Shown: one piece after another, positions 16,501 through 24,539 of the stretch
Layout: each line of letters opens with the position of its first letter
Numbering within the stretch: position 1 is the stretch's first letter
From: CAWEZN01 sp964498015
GTDB taxonomy: Bacteria > Zixibacteria > MSB-5A5 > GN15 > PGXB01
DNA length: 30,345 nucleotides
Reading direction: 5' to 3'
Assembly: GCA_964498015.1 (NCBI GenBank)
Contig: CAZCFT010000023.1
Coordinates: 1 to 30,345 of the forward strand
Made by a program: the position numbers and the translations under genes
The notes under the pieces: model-generated
Database searches by the model: none
What the model was told of the DNA's origin: nothing
Seen by the model: the letters and a program-made list of their open reading frames with translations, nothing else

Positions 16501-17067
16501 TTAGTCCCTATTTAGTATTTTCTTTCTGTAGTCGGCCAGGGCTTGACGGTTGGATTCAAAGGCGATCTTCTCCGGTAGCTCATCAAAAGAAAAATATCGC
16601 ACTTCCTCGGCATCGTCACCGGCCTGCAAGGTTCCGTCGATGATGGTGGCCAGATATAATATCAATACCGCATTGGTGCGAGGATCGTCGCTCCCTGAGT
16701 ACACCTCAAAAAGCGAATCCAGTCTTATCCTGAGCCCTGTTTCTTCCTCCACTTCTCTTACAGCCGTCATGCTTGGATGTTCTGACCACTCCATGAAGCC
16801 GGCCGGAATACACCACCATCCGAGGCGAGGCTCCCTTGCCCTTTTCACCAGCAAAACCTTCTTGTCATTTGTTATAAGCGCTCCCGCGGCCGGAATAGGA
16901 TTATGATAATAAATAAAATCGCATGTGAGACTACTGCATTGCAATCGAACTATTGAATCGATAGTCTTTTTCTCCATGTGACTACCACATATCGGGCAAT
17001 ACTTATATCCCGAAAAATTAACTTTTCGTTCTGTCAATTTCTTCTCGTCGAAAGCCCTTCTCTCCAT
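16501..17067 (-). CDS. NUDIX hydrolase with N-terminal zinc ribbon
   Basis: 188 residues. The N-terminal zinc ribbon is YCPICGSHM ... CSSLTCDF (about 23-50). A full NUDIX box, GFMEWSEHPSMTAVREVEEE followed by TGL, begins near residue 90 with all catalytic Glu residues present. This layout resembles the NudC/MutT-like group that hydrolyses nucleoside-diphosphate-linked compounds (for example ADP-ribose or NADH); the exact substrate is not decided. The start directly abuts the stop of the PP2C phosphatase (TGAATG), so it is co-translated with the signalling module. Why a NUDIX enzyme is there is unclear. Confidence 0.92.
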   Translation of the reverse strand: MERRAFDEKKLTERKVNFSGYKYCPICGSHMEKKTIDSIVRLQCSSLTCDFIYYHNPIPAAGALITNDKKVLLVKRAREPRLGWWCIPAGFMEWSEHPSMTAVREVEEETGLRIRLDSLFEVYSGSDDPRTNAVLILYLATIIDGTLQAGDDAEEVRYFSFDELPEKIAFESNRQALADYRKKILNRD

Positions 17068-19317
17068 TCAATGATTTCCTTTCATAACTTTCATTACAAT
17101 CAGAGTAGTATCATCCCGAGGCGGGTCAGTCACATCAAATCTACGTACATCCGCCAGTATCCCATCCATAATTTCCTCTGAATTGAGCTTCCTATTGTGG
17201 AGTATATATTCCAAAATCCTTTTTTCGCCGAATTCCTCTTCCTCATGGTTTTGGGCCTCCGACAATCCGTCCGTGTAGAAAAAGAGCATATCCTCTTTTC
17301 CAAGACGTACCAAGTCTTCCTGATATTTTGCCTCAGGAAATGCCCCAAGCGCTATCCCGCCGCGGGTAAGGGTCTCATGACTCCCGTCGGCGCGCACAAG
17401 GATGGGGTAATTATGTCCGGCATTTGCATATTTGAATTCGCAAGTCTCCGGGTCAAACTCTCCATAGAAAAGCGTGGCGAATCTCTCTGATGACGTTGAT
17501 TCAACAATATGCTTATTGACATTATACAATATCTGCGCGATTTGGGCGTTATTGCCGACCTCCGAACGCAAAATCGCCTGAATCTGCGTTACCAACAAAG
17601 CCGCCGGCATCCCTTTGCCTGAAGCATCCGCTATGACAATGCCGAAACTACCATCCTTCTTGTAGATGAAATCATAAAAATCCCCTCCAATAATGCGCGA
17701 CGGCAGGGAAAAGGCGCAAATGTCGAAGATTTCAGAACGAGGCGGGCATTTCGGAAGCAGGTCAAGCTGAATTTGCCGCGCCATCGTTATTTCTTCATCC
17801 AATCTATGTTTTTCCAGAGAATCGGCGTAAAGACGCGCATTAGTGAGAACGGTCACCAGTTGATTGGACATGACACCGAGCATGCTTATATCCTCAGCGT
17901 TATAGCGGAACCCTGAGGCTTTTTCGGTAAGAGCTAAGAAGCCAAGAAGATGATTGGCGTCTTTTAGGGGGAGAATAAGCTGGACTCGCCTCTTTTCCAT
18001 TTCTCCAGCCAGTCGACTTCCTCTACGATAAACTGACAACCTGTCGGTCATGGCTGGCGCCTCAAGCTGACCTACTCCGCCGAGATATAAATCCTCTCTT
18101 TCAATAACTATTTTTTCGGGATAATCGGGCGATGGCAATAAAGCATACTCATTAAGCGAATCATCAAAGAGCACAAAATATATTCGATCAACCAGCAAGG
18201 TTGATGTCAGAGTCTTCTCGATCATACTTCGGATCTGTTCCGGTTGAAAAACCGAAATTAACCTTCTGGAGAGTATTTCCATCACGTTGCGATAATCGGT
18301 GCGATTCCCAAGAAAAAGCCTTTTAATCAAATTGTCCAGCTGGATATTGATTGGTTGAAAAAGCGCCAGGGCCAGAATAATAAAGACAATGTTGGCGATA
18401 TTTGTTTTCGATCCAAATACCGTTGTTATCAGCTTGTCGGCTTCTCCTACCATTAGTATATAAAGCCCCACCAGAATGGCCGATGAGATAGTATAAACCA
18501 GCGACTGGCGGACAATAACACTCACATCAAGGAATTGATATCTGACGATTGACCACCCTATCGACCCTCCCCCCACTATCAGGGCGATAATCAGTAATCC
18601 GGCGCTCAGAATTTCAGGAATCTCAAATGTGAATATCTGCGGGACCAGGAAAGCGCCTGAATAAAGGGCTACAGCCAACGATATCCCCCAGATAATCATA
18701 TTTGACTGGTTCCTCAATATAAGATTGGCAATCAATTTCCTGCCGCGAAAAATAAAATAGATTGCGAGACCAACATATAATAGATTAACAATTGAAAATA
18801 ATGTCTCCTGCGAATGAATAAGCAGGCTAAACCCAAGGGCCACAAATTTAAGAATATAAGAAAGCGGCTTGAGGACGAGAGCGATGAATCCCTCTCCGGA
18901 GTCCATCTCCAACAGATTAAAAAGCTTATCCGGATTGCGAAAAGCGACGACGAGCAGGATGTGGAATATATGGGGAAGAAAAATTAGATAGCGCCATTTA
19001 CGAAATTTCGGATTTGAAAGACGGTCCGAAGGAAAAACCCATGAAAATAGAAGAAACATTGGAAAGAATAATTCCCAAATGTAAAGCAAATTATAGAGAA
19101 AGGACTCTTCAAAGGGAGATTCAGCCGAGACATTAGGCCTGACTATACTACCCAGAGCCATAAACACCGACCCCAGAGCCGCAAAGAAAAGCATCATGCC
19201 GGCGATTCTGTTCAGGCGATTGGAGAAACGCCCTCTCATTATCGTATAAGCAAAAAATACGAGAGCTCCCCCAAAGGCGAAGTATATGGCCGTTATGATA
19301 CTATGGAAAAGATCCAT
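17068..19317 (-). CDS. Membrane-bound PP2C-type phosphatase (SpoIIE/RsbU family) with 7TM and GAF domains
   Basis: 749 residues. An N-terminal membrane region (about 1-300) has around eight hydrophobic helices, similar to the sensor part of 7TM histidine kinases. A GAF domain follows (about 345-495; VDRIYFVLFDDSLNEYALL, LLGFLALTEKASGFRY), then a linker helix (EITMARQIQLDLLP). The SpoIIE/RsbU phosphatase domain (about 520-745) has IGGDFYDF, IADASGKGMPAALL, YANAGHNYPIL, LFFYTDGLSEAQN and DDTTLIVMK, with the metal-binding Asp residues kept. Its likely substrate is the phospho-STAS protein encoded at 19837-20178. It is followed without gap by the NUDIX gene. Confidence 0.95.
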   Translation of the reverse strand: MDLFHSIITAIYFAFGGALVFFAYTIMRGRFSNRLNRIAGMMLFFAALGSVFMALGSIVRPNVSAESPFEESFLYNLLYIWELFFPMFLLFSWVFPSDRLSNPKFRKWRYLIFLPHIFHILLVVAFRNPDKLFNLLEMDSGEGFIALVLKPLSYILKFVALGFSLLIHSQETLFSIVNLLYVGLAIYFIFRGRKLIANLILRNQSNMIIWGISLAVALYSGAFLVPQIFTFEIPEILSAGLLIIALIVGGGSIGWSIVRYQFLDVSVIVRQSLVYTISSAILVGLYILMVGEADKLITTVFGSKTNIANIVFIILALALFQPINIQLDNLIKRLFLGNRTDYRNVMEILSRRLISVFQPEQIRSMIEKTLTSTLLVDRIYFVLFDDSLNEYALLPSPDYPEKIVIEREDLYLGGVGQLEAPAMTDRLSVYRRGSRLAGEMEKRRVQLILPLKDANHLLGFLALTEKASGFRYNAEDISMLGVMSNQLVTVLTNARLYADSLEKHRLDEEITMARQIQLDLLPKCPPRSEIFDICAFSLPSRIIGGDFYDFIYKKDGSFGIVIADASGKGMPAALLVTQIQAILRSEVGNNAQIAQILYNVNKHIVESTSSERFATLFYGEFDPETCEFKYANAGHNYPILVRADGSHETLTRGGIALGAFPEAKYQEDLVRLGKEDMLFFYTDGLSEAQNHEEEEFGEKRILEYILHNRKLNSEEIMDGILADVRRFDVTDPPRDDTTLIVMKVMKGNH

Positions 19318-19342
19318 ATCGAAATCGATTGGTCCAGATTGC

Positions 19343-19765
19343 TCAAATGCGCTTGGTCAATATGACTTGGGTTCCCTTATGTTTCTTGGCGTCAATCGTG
19401 ACACTATCCATGAGTGATTTCACTATGAAAATACCCCGGCCAACCTCGCGCATGAGGTTTTTATCCTCTACCGGATTTTCGACAGCCGTCGGGTCAAAAC
19501 CTTCCCCTTGGTCAGTGATAGTTATCTCAATTTCAGAATTCCTTTTCGCAATCGAAACCGAAACTTCCTTACGGATGTCCGATTTATTCCCATGAATAAT
19601 GCTGTTATTCACAATTTCCGTGACAGAAATCGCAATATCGGCTATGGTCGATTCCCCCATGCCATACCCTCTAAGTATCCCTTCGAGGAAGCTGTCAATA
19701 TCAACCAAATAGTCTTGAGAAGATGGGATTCTAATGCTGTTCCCGATAATTGTTGGTTTTTTCAT
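19343..19765 (-). CDS. RsbW-like anti-sigma serine kinase (HATPase_c)
   Basis: 140 residues from MKKPTIIGN. The single GHKL ATPase fold has the N-box EIVNNSIIHGNK, G1 ITDQGEGFDP and G2 EVGRGIFIVKSLMD. In partner-switching systems this kinase phosphorylates a STAS antagonist or inhibits a sigma factor. A longer frame extends to 19804, but those codons lie inside a terminator hairpin and T-run, so the start is at 19765 (GGAAAG upstream) or 19777. The stop is 25 bases before the phosphatase start. Confidence 0.92.
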   Translation of the reverse strand: MKKPTIIGNSIRIPSSQDYLVDIDSFLEGILRGYGMGESTIADIAISVTEIVNNSIIHGNKSDIRKEVSVSIAKRNSEIEITITDQGEGFDPTAVENPVEDKNLMREVGRGIFIVKSLMDSVTIDAKKHKGTQVILTKRI

Positions 19766-19780
19766 TTTGCTTTCCATTCT

Positions 19781-19814
19781 AAAAAAAAGGGCAGGTTGAA
19801 GCACAACCTACCCT
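19781..19814 (-). terminator. Intrinsic terminator between the STAS and RsbW-like genes
   Basis: On the minus strand an 11-bp stem (19814-19804 with 19798-19788, one G-U pair) encloses a 5-base loop and is followed by eight T residues (19788-19781). It lies 23 bases after the STAS stop and just before the RsbW-like ATG, with no space for a new promoter. Read-through would set the ratio of STAS to kinase and phosphatase. Confidence 0.85.
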
Positions 19815-19836
19815 GAATCACAAGCCTCTCTAAAAA

Positions 19837-20178
19837 TTAGTCCTGAAATGACTTGACAGCATCCTCGACCGAATCAAACGCTTCAAATGCCGTAATCAAT
19901 TTAGTAATCGTCAACAGCGATTGAATTTTGCCTGTCACGTTGGCCAGCCGCAACTCTCCCCGATTGTTCCGAAGAGTTATCAGGCCGGAAATGAGGATAC
20001 CAAGTCCGGTGGAATTCATCCATTCCACCTTGGCCATATCAATGACAACCTTCTTCTTGCCATTTTCAATGAATTCGTGAAGCTTGTCATGCAGGATAGT
20101 TGCGTCGGGGCCGCCCATGATTTTCCCTTTCGGCTCCAGAACCACAACACCATTCTTTTCAAGAGCGCTTAGTTTCAT
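19837..20178 (-). CDS. STAS-domain anti-sigma factor antagonist (SpoIIAA/RsbV-like)
   Basis: 113 residues, a complete single STAS domain. The phosphorylatable Ser lies in VEWMNSTGLGILISGL. This is the switch protein: the RsbW-like kinase phosphorylates it and the PP2C phosphatase restores it, releasing the downstream target. It is the first gene of the minus-strand cluster, with GGAGG nine bases before the ATG and a perfect -35 upstream. No sigma factor gene is in the window. Confidence 0.95.
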   Translation of the reverse strand: MKLSALEKNGVVVLEPKGKIMGGPDATILHDKLHEFIENGKKKVVIDMAKVEWMNSTGLGILISGLITLRNNRGELRLANVTGKIQSLLTITKLITAFEAFDSVEDAVKSFQD

Positions 20179-20225
20179 TTATGCCGGCCTCCAAATCTGT
20201 TTAATACTCCGATCTTTCTGATAGA

Positions 20226-20254
20226 AAAATCCGTAAATATTTGGAGCGTGTCAA
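20226..20254 (-). promoter_or_regulatory. Candidate promoter for the STAS gene cluster
   Basis: Minus strand: perfect TTGACA (20254-20249), 17-base spacer, weak GATTTT (20231-20226), about 50 bases before the STAS start. The -35 is strong and the -10 poor, so the exact -10 is uncertain and an activator may be needed. Confidence 0.45.
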
Positions 20255-20598
20255 GCCCTTTCTGATTTACATCTTTAAACCAAAAATCATATCTATATTT
20301 GCTCTTTCCGCTGACCCGAATTATGGCTCTTCTTTATTGGACTGAATTGATAGTGATTATGTTGCATGCTCAGCGATAAGCAACCATTTCATCGAGTAGC
20401 CGGACTTCTGTTAGTTTGCCTGCCAAGCGGCATTCGCAAATCACCCCTCGACAAATAACTTATCATCCGTTACGAATTCACAAGTCACTGCTACTGCAGG
20501 AAGATTGGTTTTTCAACGCTCCCAGCAGTATGATTTTCTTAAACGGGATCTTTGTCGATTGATTTCTATTGGGATGGAAGCGTTATTTAATCCCTCTG
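20255..20598. other. Gene-free interval between the divergent STAS and thyX units
   Basis: About 340 bases with no credible gene on either strand and stops in all frames. I see no repeat, tRNA or known RNA motif. Confidence 0.4.
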
Positions 20599-20645
20599 GC
20601 ACAAAATAACGGCTGTCCAAGACATTGAGATACAATATATTGTGA
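20599..20645 (+). promoter_or_regulatory. Probable NrdR-box pair upstream of thyX-nrdJ
   Basis: ATACAATATATTGTGA (20630-20645) matches the NrdR consensus acaCwATATATwGtgt at 14 of 16 positions. A weaker copy (20599-20614, 10 of 16) begins 31 bases upstream, the three-helical-turn spacing known for NrdR sites. NrdR is the ATP/dATP-sensing repressor of ribonucleotide reductase genes, and the downstream operon encodes thymidylate synthase and ribonucleotide reductase. Confidence 0.6.
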
Positions 20646-20673
20646 TTTATTTATGAAAAAGTCAAATTTTATA

Positions 20674-20702
20674 TTGACTTGATTTCGTAATTATCTTAAA
20701 GT
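20674..20702 (+). promoter_or_regulatory. Candidate promoter for thyX-nrdJ
   Basis: TTGACT (20674-20679), 17-base spacer, TAAAGT (20697-20702). It would give a leader of about 170 bases. An alternative -35 TTGAGA (20625-20630) would place the NrdR box between -35 and -10. A late TTGACA at 20831-20836 lacks a good -10. Confidence 0.4.
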
Positions 20703-20712
20703 AGCAGTCGGC

Positions 20713-20748
20713 CAAAAAAAATGTCTGACGCCCTTCTCGCTGTCAGAC
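20713..20748 (-). terminator. Terminator-like hairpin with T-run in the thyX leader (minus orientation)
   Basis: The stem GTCTGAC (20723-20729) and GTCAGAC (20742-20748) is followed, on the minus strand only, by eight T residues (20721-20714). It has the form of an intrinsic terminator for leftward transcription, but no leftward gene precedes it. In the plus direction it would be a leader hairpin. Confidence 0.45.
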
Positions 20749-20880
20749 CGTTGACTGTAAGTTGTTGCAGGGCTTAGAAATAGAGACCCTAATTGAATGG
20801 GAGAAGGAATTATTTACCCCGAAAAAGGGGTTGACATTGAAAAAAGTGACACTGTCGGATAGAAAAAAGGTTAAATTCAT

Positions 20881-21576
20881 ATGGATAGAGCCAGAATCGG
20901 TCAGGTAAATGAAATGCATGATAATCTAATTGCCAAACCATCGGTGGAATTGATGGCTATTACGCCCAATGCCGAGCAGGTGATCGAGCTGGCATGTCGC
21001 ACTTGCTATTTATCCTTTCATAGATTTAACCCGCCATCCTCGACTGAGGAATTGATAAAGAAGATAATCCAGAAAGGGCATCATTCGGTTCTTGAGCACG
21101 CCTTCGCTACGTTCAGAATAAAGGGCGGCTCACGGGTGTTTACGCATGAATTGGTTCGGCACAGATTAATGTCGCCTTCGCAGGAATCCCAGCGATATGT
21201 TGAGTACGGAAAAGTCAGGAATTTTGATGTTGTTTTGCCGGCCACAATTGAACAAAGCGGATTCAAAGACCGATATATGGAAATGGCGGCTGAGTGCGAA
21301 CGGATTTATTCCGAGATGGTAAAGGCCGGAACGCCCAAGGAAGATGCCCGATATATTCTGCCCAACGGAACGACTTCGGAGATAGTTATTTCGGCGAATT
21401 TAAGAGAATATAGGCATATCTTCGAAGTTCGCTGTCATCCGCGGGCGCATTGGGAGATAAGGCAAATTTGTATGATTATGCTCGAAATCTTAATGAAGGA
21501 AACTCCGATAGTGTTTCACGACTTTATGATTGATAAGAAAACAAATTCAGCTTCTTTGAAAAAAATGGAATCTTAG
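20881..21576 (+). CDS. thyX: Flavin-dependent thymidylate synthase ThyX
   Basis: 231 residues. The ThyX signature RHR-x7-S is present as RHRLMSPSQES (Arg93 to Ser103), followed by QRYV. FAD contacts occur in HHSVLEHAFATFRI, and LPNGTTSEIVISANLREYRHIFEVRCHPRAHWEIR is split over the dUMP/FAD site. It makes dTMP from dUMP using methylene-tetrahydrofolate and NAD(P)H. The start is the first Met; Met12 (position 20914, AGGT upstream) is an alternative, as the first ATG has a weak ribosome-binding site. It is nine bases upstream of nrdJ, whose Shine-Dalgarno overlaps the thyX stop. Confidence 0.95.
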   Translation: MDRARIGQVNEMHDNLIAKPSVELMAITPNAEQVIELACRTCYLSFHRFNPPSSTEELIKKIIQKGHHSVLEHAFATFRIKGGSRVFTHELVRHRLMSPSQESQRYVEYGKVRNFDVVLPATIEQSGFKDRYMEMAAECERIYSEMVKAGTPKEDARYILPNGTTSEIVISANLREYRHIFEVRCHPRAHWEIRQICMIMLEILMKETPIVFHDFMIDKKTNSASLKKMES

Positions 21577-21585
21577 GAGGTCATC

Positions 21586-23853
21586 ATGGAAGATGATAAA
21601 AGACATGAGTTGAGTGAAAACTCCATAAAGGTTCTTGAGAGACGGTATCTCAAAAGAGATGATAAGGGGAAAATAGTTGAATCGCCCGGAGAGCTTTTCC
21701 GCCGGGTAGCTCATGCTATTGCCGAGCCGGATAAAAGCTATGGCGCCACTGTTGATGAAGTCAAAGATACCGAGGACAAATTCTATAGTATGATGTATGG
21801 GTTGGAATTCCTGCCGAATTCCCCTACGCTTATGAACGCCGGACGTCCTCTCGGCCAGCTTTCCGCCTGTTTTGTGCTACCCATCGAAGATTCGATGGAG
21901 TCAATCTTTGATGCCGTTAAGCATACCGCTTTGATTCACAAATCCGGCGGCGGCACCGGTTTTTCATTTTCTCGATTGAGACCCAAAGATGCGGTCGTAG
22001 CCTCAACTTCTGGCGTCGCCTCAGGCCCTATTTCATTTATGCGCGTCATCAACTCTGCCACGGAAGCTGTCAAGCAGGGGGGGACCAGACGCGGCGCCAA
22101 CATGGGAATCTTGCGGGTTGACCATCCCGATATTCTCGATTTTATCTCCTGTAAAGACGACTTAAACGAATTGACCAATTTCAATATTTCCGTTGCCATC
22201 ACTGATGCGTTTATGCGGGCGGCGGAAGCCGGCGGTAAGTACGAGCTAATGGACCCTCGCACCGGCTCCGTGTATGTCAAGGACGGCAAACCGGCCTATC
22301 TTGAGGCCCGCGAGGTTTTGGACAAAATTATCGCGCATGCTCACAAGACCGGCGAACCGGGAGTGATGTTTATCGACCGCATGAATGAGGGAAATCCGGT
22401 TGCCAAGGTCGGATTATACGAATCCACCAACCCTTGTGGCGAACAGCCGCTTCTTCCCTATGAGAGCTGTAACCTGGGTTCGATTAACTTGAGCAAAATG
22501 CTGAGAGCCGTCGTTGATTTCAATTCACCCCATGAGCTATCCCGTTACGAAATAGACTGGGACAAATTGGACAAGACAGTCCGTCTTTCTGTTCATTTCC
22601 TTGATAATGTCATTGAGGCCAACAAATACCCGCTCCCTGAGATAGATTTGCATACGAAAGAAAATCGCAAGATCGGGCTGGGAGTCATGGGTTGGGCGGA
22701 TATGCTGATTCTTCTCAATATTCCTTTTGACTCGCAGGATGCGTTGGACCTTGCCGACAGATTGATGTCCCGAATAAAAAATGTCAGTTATGACGAATCA
22801 CAAAGATTGGGCGCAACTCGCGGCCTGTTCCCTCACTGGGAGAAATCGAGCTTTTTCAGAGAGGGAACCGGCCCTCGTATGAGAAATTCCACTGTCACAA
22901 CTATCGCCCCGACCGGTACTATTTCGATTATCGCCGGATGCTCATCCGGTATCGAACCGCTTTTTGCGATTTCCTATGTCCGTACGGTCATGGACAAGAC
23001 AAAATTGGTTGAGGTGAACCCCTACTTTGAAAGGGTCGCCAAAACACGCGGAGTCTATTCGGCAGAGTTGATGGAACGAATTGCCGGATCGAATTCTATC
23101 GCTGAATTTGATGAGATTCCGGATGATGTCAAACGGATTTTTGTTACTTCCCACGATGTCTCCCCCGAATGGCATGTCCGGATGCAGGCCGCTTTCCAAA
23201 AATTCACCGATAATGCAGTTTCAAAGACGATTAACCTATCTAAAGATGCGACCGAAGAAGATGTTCGAATAGCCTATATGTTGGCCTATAAGCTGGGATG
23301 CAAGGGGATAACCATTTACCGCGACGGAAGCCGTGCTGAGCAGGTATTGACGACCGGGGCGACCCCGAAGCATACCGAGCCGTCTGGAGCAAAAGGTTCC
23401 GCTCCTAAAGTTAAGGATCGTCCCGAAGTTCTGCAGGGTGTGACTCAAAAAATAAAAACCGGTTACGGGAATCTTTATGTGACTGTCAACATGCTTGACG
23501 ACAAACCCTTTGAGGTTTTCGCTCAAATAGGCAAATCCGGTTATTCAACTATGGCGGATACTGAGGCGATCTGCCGCCTGATTTCGCTATCCTTCCGCTC
23601 GGGAGTGCCGGTCGAAATGGTCATAGAGCAGTTGAAAGGAATCGGGGGAGCTTCTCCTGTTTTCGGCCGGGGCGGTTTGATTTCTTCGATCCCGGATGCC
23701 ATCGCTCAGGTCCTTCACAAGCATTTTGGCAACGGAAGAAAGATAGAGAAGGAACTGGACTTGTCAGCGGAATTCTGCCCCGATTGCAAGGCTCGCATCG
23801 AACATGACGGCGGTTGCATTGTCTGCCGAAGTTGCGGTTATTCTAAGTGCTGA
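21586..23853 (+). CDS. nrdJ: Adenosylcobalamin-dependent (class II) ribonucleoside-diphosphate reductase
   Basis: 755 residues. NSPTLMNAG and LSACFVLPIEDSM carry the first redox Cys (Cys95). HKSGGGTGFSFSRLRP and KQGGTRRGANMG line the substrate and B12 site, and NPCGEQPLLPYESCNLGS contains Asn282, thiyl Cys284 and Glu286. PTGTISIIAGCSSGIEPLF is present near residue 450. The C-terminus has a Cys cluster (CPDCKARIEHDGGCIVCRSCGYSKC region), which belongs to the reductase reactivation tail of many NrdJ proteins. It reduces ribonucleotides to dNTP precursors without oxygen dependence and needs coenzyme B12. It is co-transcribed with thyX, with AGGAGG before the ATG. Confidence 0.97.
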   Translation: MEDDKRHELSENSIKVLERRYLKRDDKGKIVESPGELFRRVAHAIAEPDKSYGATVDEVKDTEDKFYSMMYGLEFLPNSPTLMNAGRPLGQLSACFVLPIEDSMESIFDAVKHTALIHKSGGGTGFSFSRLRPKDAVVASTSGVASGPISFMRVINSATEAVKQGGTRRGANMGILRVDHPDILDFISCKDDLNELTNFNISVAITDAFMRAAEAGGKYELMDPRTGSVYVKDGKPAYLEAREVLDKIIAHAHKTGEPGVMFIDRMNEGNPVAKVGLYESTNPCGEQPLLPYESCNLGSINLSKMLRAVVDFNSPHELSRYEIDWDKLDKTVRLSVHFLDNVIEANKYPLPEIDLHTKENRKIGLGVMGWADMLILLNIPFDSQDALDLADRLMSRIKNVSYDESQRLGATRGLFPHWEKSSFFREGTGPRMRNSTVTTIAPTGTISIIAGCSSGIEPLFAISYVRTVMDKTKLVEVNPYFERVAKTRGVYSAELMERIAGSNSIAEFDEIPDDVKRIFVTSHDVSPEWHVRMQAAFQKFTDNAVSKTINLSKDATEEDVRIAYMLAYKLGCKGITIYRDGSRAEQVLTTGATPKHTEPSGAKGSAPKVKDRPEVLQGVTQKIKTGYGNLYVTVNMLDDKPFEVFAQIGKSGYSTMADTEAICRLISLSFRSGVPVEMVIEQLKGIGGASPVFGRGGLISSIPDAIAQVLHKHFGNGRKIEKELDLSAEFCPDCKARIEHDGGCIVCRSCGYSKC

Positions 23854-23863
23854 TTTTGCCGAT

Positions 23864-23905
23864 ATAACTTCAGGGCGGGCAACAGACTGATCCGCCCGAA
23901 GTTAT
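23864..23905 (+). promoter_or_regulatory. Hairpin between nrdJ and the Roadblock-like gene
   Basis: ATAACTTC (23864-23871), one bulged A, GGGCGG (23873-23878), a 13-base loop, then CCGCCC and GAAGTTAT (23892-23905): 14 base pairs in all. No T-run follows, so it may be a processing or stability element after nrdJ rather than an intrinsic terminator. Confidence 0.65.
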
Positions 23906-23937
23906 TATGGCACAAATAGATTATATTCCCGCTGGAA

Positions 23938-23962
23938 GAACCTCTCGCATTGTAAGAGGTTC
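23938..23962 (+). promoter_or_regulatory. Hairpin covering the Shine-Dalgarno of the Roadblock-like gene
   Basis: GAACCTCT (23938-23945) pairs perfectly with AGAGGTTC (23955-23962) over a 9-base loop. The right arm contains AGAGG, the best ribosome-binding site for the ATG at 23964, so the fold would block initiation. Confidence 0.5.
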
Positions 23963-23963
23963 A

Positions 23964-24539
23964 ATGGAACTCCAGATACAGACGGAGTACGCCTGTCGTC
24001 CCAACCCCCGCCTTACCACATCAGTCTTCAACGGTGGGAAAGTCGTCCATAAAATTGAACAGGAACTGGGATTGCCGATATCCTCGCAGGAAGATATGCT
24101 GAAGGTCGAAGGTCTGCTTTGCCAACAGCACTCGCACGTCCTTGAAATAGTTGATAGCGAGGATTTCGAAACCTACATACAGACACATCGCCGGCCCGCC
24201 CCCGCTCCGATCCAAACGGCTCGATCGCTTCTCGATCGCCTGAGAGGAATAGCTGAAATCGAAAAGGTGTTCCGTATTGATAATAATGGCGAATTTGAAT
24301 CAGAATCAATTTCCGAGGAATTCAGAAAAAAATTCTCCGCTATTTTCAGAAATCTTCGCGAGCTGATTGAAATATTCCAGCGTCTCCCGGGTGGCAAAAG
24401 GGAGGGCGGCATCTATGCGGTGGAGCATGGAAGGCTCTATTTGTTATCTGCCGGATATGAATGCTATTTTGTCTTGACCAATCGGAACTGTGATTCAGTT
24501 GAAATAGAAAAGAAGATTCAATCCGCAATAACGGGATGA
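23964..24539 (+). CDS. Uncharacterised protein with probable Roadblock/LC7-like C-terminal domain
   Basis: 191 residues from MELQIQTEY. The N-terminal part has a short conserved-looking block, TSVFNGGKVVHKIEQELG, then a helix with VEGLLCQQHSHVLEI. About residues 85-190 look like a Roadblock/LC7 domain: RLRGIAEIEKVFRIDNNG, a long helix, then GGIYAVEHGRLYLLSAGYECYFVLTNR. Bacterial Roadblock proteins usually partner small Ras-like GTPases; none is in the window. An ATG at 23907 would add 19 residues but sits 2 bases after a hairpin without a ribosome-binding site, so the downstream start is preferred. The gene may belong to the thyX-nrdJ operon. Confidence 0.7.
   Translation: MELQIQTEYACRPNPRLTTSVFNGGKVVHKIEQELGLPISSQEDMLKVEGLLCQQHSHVLEIVDSEDFETYIQTHRRPAPAPIQTARSLLDRLRGIAEIEKVFRIDNNGEFESESISEEFRKKFSAIFRNLRELIEIFQRLPGGKREGGIYAVEHGRLYLLSAGYECYFVLTNRNCDSVEIEKKIQSAITG

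Noticed and set aside
19766..19804. Longer N-terminus (MLQPALFFRMESK) of the RsbW-like kinase
   Set aside because: These codons overlap the terminator stem and T-run and have no ribosome-binding site.
20749..20880. A minus-strand frame of about 45 codons ending at the orphan terminator
   Set aside because: No Shine-Dalgarno and low-complexity Phe/Ser/Asn composition; looks like chance.
20701..20880. Cobalamin riboswitch in the thyX-nrdJ leader
   Set aside because: No B12-box-like sequence could be found; a NrdR site explains the control better.
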